From the NCBI GenBank assembly GCA_963933055.1, contig CAWVSY010000079.1, forward strand, positions 1 to 11,853: a stretch of DNA of 11,853 bases. The letters are read 5' to 3'. Positions 6,920-11,853 of the stretch are shown piece after piece; the first letter of the stretch is position 1, and each line of letters starts with the position of its first letter. The notes beneath the pieces are model-generated. The model was not told the origin of the DNA. It saw nothing but the letters and a program-made list of their open reading frames with translations, and ran no database searches. This DNA is from Oleispira sp963933055 (GTDB lineage: Bacteria; Pseudomonadota; Gammaproteobacteria; Pseudomonadales; Oceanobacteraceae). The position numbers were made by a program, and so were the translations under genes.

Positions 6920-6976
6920 TGTAAAGTCCTCTAGACTTAAAAAATAAATTTAAAAACAGATGTATATTTTGTGGCT

Positions 6977-7004
6977 ATTGTAGCAGCCAAAATTACTTTG
7001 TCAT
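6977..7004 (-). promoter_or_regulatory. Candidate sigma-70 promoter for the beta-barrel gene
   Basis: On the minus strand ATGACA (7004-6999) and TACAAT (6982-6977) are separated by 16 bp, each matching five of six consensus positions. TGC directly precedes the -10, an extended form. The predicted start near 6970 gives a leader of about 50 nt. The surrounding DNA (6935-7061) is very AT-rich with A/T tracts, and I see no other gene in this gap. Confidence 0.6.
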
Positions 7005-7061
7005 TACAAAAAAACATTTTTTTTGCATAAATTTCATGTTTTTTAGTTTTTTATAGAATTA

Positions 7062-7484
7062 CTAATACTTATGTGTAAGTTTATGTTTCATGTGGCAAAA
7101 GTGTATGGCCAGAAAAGACATAAAGCCAAGACCAATTCCACCTACGCCACAGGCAAAATCAAGCCACTCAAAGCGACGTGACCCTACAAGCGCCTGATGC
7201 AGCTCGTCAACCAGCAAGCCAATGATCAGTAGTAAGCAAATAATAAAGCAACGATACATAAGGCCTTTAGAAGACTTATACGCCAGAGCCCACAAAGCTA
7301 AAAACGATAATATCGACGATAAGATTAAATGGGTTAACTTATCGCCTCCTAAAAAAAATTCCATTCGAAAAATAGCCGGCAGCATAATTTCGGTCGTTTT
7401 GAAAATACTCAAGGTAATTAAAAAACACCCATAAACAATCAATAGAATAACTTTGCTTTTAAACCAAGTCGATCTAGTGAACAT
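7062..7484 (-). CDS. VanZ-like membrane protein
   Basis: The 140-residue protein has about four membrane helices (roughly 11-28, 50-67, 77-93 and 106-128). The VanZ-family signature is clear: GGDKLTHL (about 46-53) and DELHQALVGSRRFEWLDFACG (about 93-113), with the conserved Asp-Lys-His, Glu-His-Gln, Arg-Phe and Asp positions. The Asn often found a few residues later is Cys/Gly here. VanZ itself confers low teicoplanin resistance in enterococci, but the family's biochemical function is not settled, and similar proteins are common in exopolysaccharide loci. I recall VpsQ of Vibrio as comparable, but with less certainty. The start ATG has AGGT nearby and overlaps the phosphotransferase gene by 11 bp, implying coupled translation. 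A role in the EPS pathway is inferred; antibiotic resistance is not. Confidence 0.85.
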   Translation of the reverse strand: MFTRSTWFKSKVILLIVYGCFLITLSIFKTTEIMLPAIFRMEFFLGGDKLTHLILSSILSFLALWALAYKSSKGLMYRCFIICLLLIIGLLVDELHQALVGSRRFEWLDFACGVGGIGLGFMSFLAIHFCHMKHKLTHKY

Positions 7485-8877
7485 GGCTACCTACAAATCC
7501 TTTAAAGACCGTTAAGAATACAATTTTAATATCCATTAATAGCGACCAGTTGCGAATATAATCCAGATCGTAATCGATGCGCCCTTCCATTTTATCAAGA
7601 GTATCGGTTTCGCCACGGTAACCATTAATCTGAGCCCAGCCAGTAATGCCCGGCTTAACTTTGTGCCGCAACATATAATAAGGAATCAGCTTGCGGTATT
7701 CTTCATTATGCGCGACCGCGTGCGGACGTGGCCCAACAACCGACATACGGCCCTGCAATACATTAATAAACTGCGGTAATTCATCAAGGGACGTTTTACG
7801 AATGAACGCCCCTACCTTAGTAATACGCGCATCACCTTTGGTCGCCTGCACGACTTTATCGCCATTATCCATGGCCGACATACTGCGAAACTTCCATACA
7901 AAGATTTTTTTGCCATCAAGCCCATAGCGAACCTGCTTGAAAATCACCGGGCCAGGAGACGTAAATTTCACCGCCGCGGCAATGAATAGCATCGGTATGG
8001 CGATGAGCAGTAATACAAGACTAGAAAAAATAACATCAAAACTGCGCTTTAAAAAATCATTAAAGCCAAAAATAGGGGTTTCATAAATACTTAAGGTTTG
8101 CACATTACCTACCGAACCCATGCGTGCGTGCAAAAGATTGTAGGTAAAGAAATCAGGAATCAGATGCACACTGGCCGTGGTATCGCCACAGCGCTCTAGT
8201 ATTTGAGCAATGCGCTTTTGCGCCTTAAGCGGCAAGGCAATAAAAATAAGTTCAAACTCACCACTCTTGGTACGTTCGATTAGCTCACTAATCGTACCTG
8301 CAAGCACTTCATCAGGATGGCTTTCTTGCAAACGCTTAGAACTACGATCATCAAAAAATCCTGAAAAACGCATGCCTAAATCGGGTTTATTCATCATTTC
8401 ATCACGCATACGCAAAGCACTATCGTTCAAACCAACAATCACCGCCGTGCGCGAGTTGTAACCTTTGGCACGCATAGTTCGTAAAATTTGGCGAAATATC
8501 ATGCGCCAAGACATCAACAAAACTGCAGAAGCAAGCATCCAACTACCCACAACCACACGTGAAAAATCACCCCCTAACTTGGCAAAAAAACCAACAACCA
8601 AAAGTAAGACAGCGACTAAAGACCAAACCCCTAAGGTCGTCATCAGCATACGGGTCGGTGTACTTGCACGCCACGAGCGATACAAACCTAAAGACTCAGC
8701 GCACAGCATAAAGATAATGCTAGCGATAAGGCCAGCGGACGAATAATGCAAATCAAATGCCACACCATACGACTTGGCGGCGACAAAAAGACAAGCAAAG
8801 ATAATAGAGATATCGATCAGGCGGTAGATAAAATTAAAGCCGCCTTGATGAGGGCGAATCATTCCTTGATTAGACAT
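7474..8877 (-). CDS. Undecaprenyl-phosphate sugar phosphotransferase (VpsL/WcaJ type, EPS initiation)
   Basis: This polyisoprenyl-phosphate hexose-1-phosphate transferase loads the first sugar, most likely glucose or galactose, onto undecaprenyl phosphate. The 467-residue length is standard for the long WcaJ-type enzymes. Four N-terminal membrane helices (about 15-33, 47-65, 80-103 and 107-127) precede a Rossmann-like CoA-binding-fold domain. A fifth hydrophobic segment (about 282-303) leads into the C-terminal Bac_transf domain, with KFRSM, the catalytic-type DELPQ (about 363-367), VVGPRP, KPGITGWAQINGYRG and DYDLDYIRNWSL. ATG 8877 is preceded by AAGGT at good spacing. The VanZ-like gene overlaps its end. 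The sugar cannot be read with certainty; VpsL-type proteins are usually annotated as glucose phosphotransferases. Confidence 0.93.
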   Translation of the reverse strand: MSNQGMIRPHQGGFNFIYRLIDISIIFACLFVAAKSYGVAFDLHYSSAGLIASIIFMLCAESLGLYRSWRASTPTRMLMTTLGVWSLVAVLLLVVGFFAKLGGDFSRVVVGSWMLASAVLLMSWRMIFRQILRTMRAKGYNSRTAVIVGLNDSALRMRDEMMNKPDLGMRFSGFFDDRSSKRLQESHPDEVLAGTISELIERTKSGEFELIFIALPLKAQKRIAQILERCGDTTASVHLIPDFFTYNLLHARMGSVGNVQTLSIYETPIFGFNDFLKRSFDVIFSSLVLLLIAIPMLFIAAAVKFTSPGPVIFKQVRYGLDGKKIFVWKFRSMSAMDNGDKVVQATKGDARITKVGAFIRKTSLDELPQFINVLQGRMSVVGPRPHAVAHNEEYRKLIPYYMLRHKVKPGITGWAQINGYRGETDTLDKMEGRIDYDLDYIRNWSLLMDIKIVFLTVFKGFVGSHVH

Positions 8878-8889
8878 AATAAACCTTGT

Positions 8890-8907
8890 TCAGCATTCAA
8901 TTGCTGA
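8890..8907 (-). promoter_or_regulatory. Small hairpin in the leader of the phosphotransferase gene
   Basis: TCAGCA (8890-8895) and TGCTGA (8902-8907) form a 6-bp stem with a 6-nt loop, just upstream of the ribosome site at 8884-8887. It could modulate translation or be an operator half-pair; the stem is short and may be fortuitous. Confidence 0.25.
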
Positions 8908-8960
8908 GTTATGTGAGACGTTTTAAACATACTGATTATGAGTAAATCATTTGATGGCGC

Positions 8961-8988
8961 ATTATGGCACAGATGTTAATTTTGTCCA
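8961..8988 (-). promoter_or_regulatory. Candidate sigma-70 promoter for the exopolysaccharide block
   Basis: On the minus strand TGGACA (8988-8983) and CATAAT (8966-8961) have 16-bp spacing and five of six matches each, with TGC before the -10. The start near 8954 gives a leader of about 75 nt to the ATG at 8877. Confidence 0.6.
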
Positions 8989-9012
8989 CATCAATTGGCT
9001 TCCATGTATAAT
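8982..9012 (+). promoter_or_regulatory. Candidate galE promoter
   Basis: A perfect TATAAT at 9007-9012 lies 52 bp before the galE ATG. The best -35 is TTGTCC (8982-8987) with a long 19-bp spacer. It overlaps the -35 of the divergent promoter almost exactly. Confidence 0.5.
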
Positions 9013-9064
9013 ACTCACAAAGTAATTTAACAAAAGTCATCTACAAAGATTAAAAGGAATTTAC

Positions 9065-10114
9065 ATGAGCAAATCGACCATTCTAGTTACCGGCGGCGCA
9101 GGCTATATTGGATCACATACCTGTATCGAACTGCTTAATGCTAATTTTAATGTACTGGTAATCGACAATCTAGACAACTCAAGCGAAGAGTCATTAAAAC
9201 GTGTTGAAACCATCACAGGCAAATCCGTTTCTTTCATTAAAGGCGATGTTCGCAATAAAGAATTAATGGATGAGATTTTTAATAAAAACTCAATTGCAGC
9301 AACCATCCACTTTGCTGGTTTAAAAGCCGTTGGTGAATCTTGCACCATGCCTTTGGAGTACTACGACAATAATGTAAATAGCACACTGGTATTGTGCCAA
9401 GCAATGGAAAAAGCAAACAGCAAAAATTTAGTTTTCAGTTCTAGCGCTACTGTTTATGGAGATCCTGAAGTATTACCACTAACGGAAGATCTACCTCTAT
9501 CGGCAACCAACCCTTATGGCCGCTCAAAACTCATCATTGAAGAAATGCTAAGAGATTTGCCAGAGTCCGACAAACTCAAGCAATCAGAAAACCCTTGGTC
9601 CGTCGCCCTGCTGCGCTACTTTAACCCTGTCGGCGCACATGAAAGCGGTACCATTGGCGAAGACCCTAGCGACATCCCTAACAACCTAATGCCATTCATC
9701 ACTCAAACTGCGGTAGGTCGACGTGCTGAACTATCAATCTTTGGCAGTGATTATAATACCATTGATGGCACCGGAGTTAGAGACTACATACATGTTGTTG
9801 ACCTAGCACGCGGCCATGTAAAAGCGGTAGAAAAGCTGCTATCAAAAGAAAGTATTGATGGCGTACAAGCTTACAACTTAGGCACTGGCAATGGCATTAG
9901 CGTACTTGAAATGGTAAAAGCATTCGCCACGATTAACGATGTGAAAGTACCCTATAAACTAGTGGATAGACGCCCTGGGGATGTTGCAGCTTGCTATGCA
10001 GATGCAACGCGAGCAAAAGAAGAGTTGGATTGGGAAGCGATAATGAGCTTAGACGACATGGTGCGAGATAGCTGGAATTGGCAAAATCAAAATCCGAATG
10101 GCTATAAGGCCTAA
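9065..10114 (+). CDS. galE: UDP-glucose 4-epimerase GalE
   Basis: GalE is a cytosolic NAD-dependent short-chain dehydrogenase-type enzyme that interconverts UDP-glucose and UDP-galactose, feeding LPS and exopolysaccharide synthesis. The 349-residue product is slightly longer than the E. coli enzyme (338). The NAD-binding loop is TGGAGYIGSH (9-18); SSSATVYG (about 124-131) holds the active-site serine/threonine; the catalytic pair is Y151 and K155 in YGRSK. RYFNPVGAHESG and RDYIHVVDLA are GalE hallmarks. AAAGGA upstream of the ATG is a good ribosome site. It is divergent from the phosphotransferase gene that begins EPS assembly, so a precursor-supply role for that pathway is a reasonable inference. 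REP elements follow the stop. Confidence 0.95.
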   Translation: MSKSTILVTGGAGYIGSHTCIELLNANFNVLVIDNLDNSSEESLKRVETITGKSVSFIKGDVRNKELMDEIFNKNSIAATIHFAGLKAVGESCTMPLEYYDNNVNSTLVLCQAMEKANSKNLVFSSSATVYGDPEVLPLTEDLPLSATNPYGRSKLIIEEMLRDLPESDKLKQSENPWSVALLRYFNPVGAHESGTIGEDPSDIPNNLMPFITQTAVGRRAELSIFGSDYNTIDGTGVRDYIHVVDLARGHVKAVEKLLSKESIDGVQAYNLGTGNGISVLEMVKAFATINDVKVPYKLVDRRPGDVAACYADATRAKEELDWEAIMSLDDMVRDSWNWQNQNPNGYKA

Positions 10115-10118
10115 AAAT

Positions 10119-10201
10119 TGTCGGGTTAAGATTGTGTCGGGCTAAAGCCACGACCTACACATACAGATAGCGTAAACGGCAGGTCGTCCTTTAGGGCGAC
10201 A
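10119..10201. repeat. REP cluster between convergent genes
   Basis: A partial copy (10119-10130, TGTCGGGTTAAG), a full copy (10135-10159) and an inverted, divergent copy (10180-10201, AGGTCGTCCTTTAGGGCGAC) fill the gap between the stops of galE (10114) and the beta-CASP gene (10212). The two complete copies are oppositely oriented and can pair, and each can fold alone. This arrangement suits 3'-end protection or termination for both convergent genes; no T-run is seen. Confidence 0.85.
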
Positions 10202-10211
10202 GCTGCCCATA

Positions 10212-11735
10212 CTAACTATTTGGAATAACCACCTCTCCGCCGATCAAATCCTCAAACTTCCTTTTCAATTCCGCTTTTGCCCCGTCATCCCCATGCACAA
10301 TCCGAATTTTCGTAGGCTTTACCCGCATACGCTTCACAAAATTCAGCAAATCTTTTTGCCCTGCATGAGCACTGTACCCACCCAAAGTATAAACCCCTGC
10401 TCGAATATCAATTCTTCGCTGGTGACCATCATTTTCAAAATCGACATACCCTAAACGACCACTGTCTTTAAAACTTGGCCCAAATCGCTGAATATCTCGA
10501 CCTGGCGTTCCTTTCGCCTGATACCCGACAAAAATCACATCGGTTCTTTCGTCTGGCAGCAATTCTTGAAGATAATTCTGCATGCGCCCACCAGAGCACA
10601 TACCACTCGCGGCAATCACAATGGCCGCACGACCAGAATTTTTTAAATGTTTTAAAAGCTTCTCGTGTTCTTGATGAGAATCGATAGTGATTAATTGGTC
10701 AAACGCTAAAGGATGTCGACCACTAGCGACTTTTCGCTGCGCTTCTTTATCCCATAAATATTTCAATTCACGATAATGCTTAGTAAAACCCGAAGCCAAA
10801 GGCGAATCAACAATCACATCAATGCCTTTTTTTAATGAGCCAAAAGATTTTAAACCACCTTTATGAATCATCTCTTCAATTTCATACAACAATTCTTGAG
10901 TACGACCAATAGAAAATGCAGGAATTAATACCGTGCCTTTATTTTCTAAACAGCGTTCAAGGGTTTGCTGCAAAACCTTGCGGCGGTTATGACGACTTTC
11001 ATGATTACGATCACCATAGGTACTTTCAATAATTAACTCATCACAACGATACGGCGATTTTGGGGCGGGTAACAAGGGAGAATAAGGCGCGCCTAAATCA
11101 CCCGAAAATACCACCCGCTTCTTTTCATTTTTTGAACGTACATCAAACTCAATGTAAGCCGAGCCAATAATATGACCCGCAACTTTAAACTTTGCTTTTA
11201 ATACTGAGCTAGAACCACTAATATCAGAGCAACTGACATCAAAACCTTCAACCGCAAACCACTTGTCATAATCAATCGCAACCAACTGACTTTCAAAACG
11301 CTTCATGACAGAACGAATAATCGAACGATTTCGCGTAACCCCAACCTTAATCGCATCTTCAATGACTAACGGCAATAATAACGCCGTCGCCTTTGTGGCA
11401 TAAATAGGCCCGGTAAAACCCGCCGCCAATAAATAAGGAATACGCCCAACGTGATCAATATGACAATGAGTAACCAATAATGCCTGCACATCATCGATCG
11501 GAAAATCAATTTGCTTAAGGTGAGCGACATCTTCATGGACATCATCCGTTTCGCGATCAAACGATTCATCCCCTTGGAACAAACCACAATCAATTAAAAC
11601 CGAACGGCTTTTACTGTGTGCAGGTGAAGAAGTATCAAATAAAGAACCATCCAGCGAAAGCTGATGGCAAGACCCCGTAACGCCATTAATCGCGCCATGG
11701 TGGCTAATGTTATAAAGCTGTTTAATATCGTACAT
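10212..11735 (-). CDS. Metallo-beta-lactamase-fold beta-CASP protein, probable RNA-processing nuclease
   Basis: The 507-residue protein has the full architecture of the YSH1/CPSF-73-like nucleases. The zinc motif is HCHIDH (H90, H92, D94, H95), followed by H188 (VAGHIIGS) and D213 (SGDLG). Beta-CASP motif A is ESTYGDR (237-243), motif B lies in IAASGMCSGGR (374-384), and motif C is H457 in GYSAHAG. IVHGD (479-483) supplies the last His in the RMMBL segment. All metal ligands are intact, so the enzyme should be active. Bacterial members of this group are usually annotated as RNA exo/endonucleases; the substrate here is unknown. Residues about 28-45 form a Ser-rich insertion before the first metal motif. 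ATG 11735 has AAGGT seven bases upstream. REP pairs flank the gene at both ends. A link to polysaccharide synthesis is not indicated. Confidence 0.9.
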   Translation of the reverse strand: MYDIKQLYNISHHGAINGVTGSCHQLSLDGSLFDTSSPAHSKSRSVLIDCGLFQGDESFDRETDDVHEDVAHLKQIDFPIDDVQALLVTHCHIDHVGRIPYLLAAGFTGPIYATKATALLLPLVIEDAIKVGVTRNRSIIRSVMKRFESQLVAIDYDKWFAVEGFDVSCSDISGSSSVLKAKFKVAGHIIGSAYIEFDVRSKNEKKRVVFSGDLGAPYSPLLPAPKSPYRCDELIIESTYGDRNHESRHNRRKVLQQTLERCLENKGTVLIPAFSIGRTQELLYEIEEMIHKGGLKSFGSLKKGIDVIVDSPLASGFTKHYRELKYLWDKEAQRKVASGRHPLAFDQLITIDSHQEHEKLLKHLKNSGRAAIVIAASGMCSGGRMQNYLQELLPDERTDVIFVGYQAKGTPGRDIQRFGPSFKDSGRLGYVDFENDGHQRRIDIRAGVYTLGGYSAHAGQKDLLNFVKRMRVKPTKIRIVHGDDGAKAELKRKFEDLIGGEVVIPNS

Positions 11736-11774
11736 CCTTGTACCTTATATTAATTAAATTTTAAATATTTCAAA

Positions 11775-11849
11775 CGTTGGCCTAAAGACCAACCTACAAT
11801 TAAACAAAATCCATTCATTCTTTCTGTAGGTCGTGGCTTTAGCCCGACA
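11775..11849. repeat. Inverted REP pair upstream of the beta-CASP gene
   Basis: A forward copy (11775-11798) with a GTTGG/CCAAC stem instead of GTCGG/CCGAC is followed by 26 bp and an inverted copy (11825-11849) identical to the one at 178-202. The pair lies about 40 bp upstream of the start of the minus-strand gene, so it may be the 3' end of an unseen neighbouring transcript to the right. The AT-rich DNA at 11736-11774 probably holds the beta-CASP promoter, but I cannot place it convincingly. Confidence 0.85.
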
Positions 11850-11853
11850 AAAA

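Noticed and set aside
6940..7061. Small gene or RNA in the AT-rich gap before the barrel gene
   Set aside because: There is no open frame with a ribosome site and no strong hairpin; the A/T tracts and the promoter are sufficient explanation.
7062..7484. Glycopeptide resistance gene
   Set aside because: The VanZ family is broad. No vanHAX-like genes are present, and the context is polysaccharide synthesis in a Gram-negative.
8210..8746. Plus-strand open frames inside the phosphotransferase gene
   Set aside because: They lie antisense to clear coding sequence, with no start signals and composition typical of shadow frames.
10212..11735. True beta-lactamase or antibiotic resistance enzyme
   Set aside because: The beta-CASP motifs A-C and the RMMBL end place it with RNA-processing nucleases.
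11744..11773. Promoter TTGAAA-N18-TATAAG for the beta-CASP gene
   Set aside because: It would place the transcription start within about three bases of the ATG and remove the good ribosome site, so another promoter is more likely.

Overview
The window looks like a chromosomal segment of a marine-type gammaproteobacterium of moderate-to-low GC. This rests on Kdo synthesis genes (a Gram-negative with LPS), a polysaccharide export block closely resembling the vpsL-M-N-O-P block of Vibrio and relatives, and many copies of a REP-type palindrome (core GTCGGnCTTTAGnCCGAC). I cannot fix the genus; an Oceanospirillales-like organism is a guess.

Layout. 1-210 is a REP cluster: three direct 63-bp tandem units, then one inverted copy. 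211-648 (-) is a small DUF3429-type membrane protein. It is divergent from kdsC (757-1320) and kdsB (1376-2143), which make free Kdo and CMP-Kdo for the LPS inner core. A hairpin at 2157-2183 separates kdsB from the convergent exopolysaccharide block.

The exopolysaccharide block runs on the minus strand from 8877 down to 2168. Its order is an initiating undecaprenyl-phosphate sugar phosphotransferase (VpsL/WcaJ type), a VanZ-like protein, an outer-membrane beta-barrel (VpsM/EpsL type), a short periplasmic OPX/SLBB export protein (VpsN type), a Wzz-BY-kinase fusion (VpsO/Wzc type) and a VpsP-like single-pass protein. The OPX protein has neither a lipobox nor the C-terminal outer-membrane helix of Wza. 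The likely export machine is therefore a composite of OPX plus beta-barrel. A promoter in front of the barrel gene and a strong intrinsic terminator just behind it suggest that the block is not one simple transcript. No flippase, polymerase or second glycosyltransferase lies in the window, so assembly must be completed by genes elsewhere.

galE (9065-10114, +) is divergent from the phosphotransferase gene and can supply UDP-galactose or UDP-glucose. The two predicted promoters lie back to back with overlapping -35 boxes. galE converges on a beta-CASP metallo-beta-lactamase-fold protein (10212-11735, -), probably an RNA-processing nuclease. REP pairs fill the gap between them and the right edge (11775-11849).

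Most of the window is recognisable family content. The observations most worth a second look are the composite export system, the internal terminator, the back-to-back promoters, and the REP cluster with a paired base change in one hairpin.
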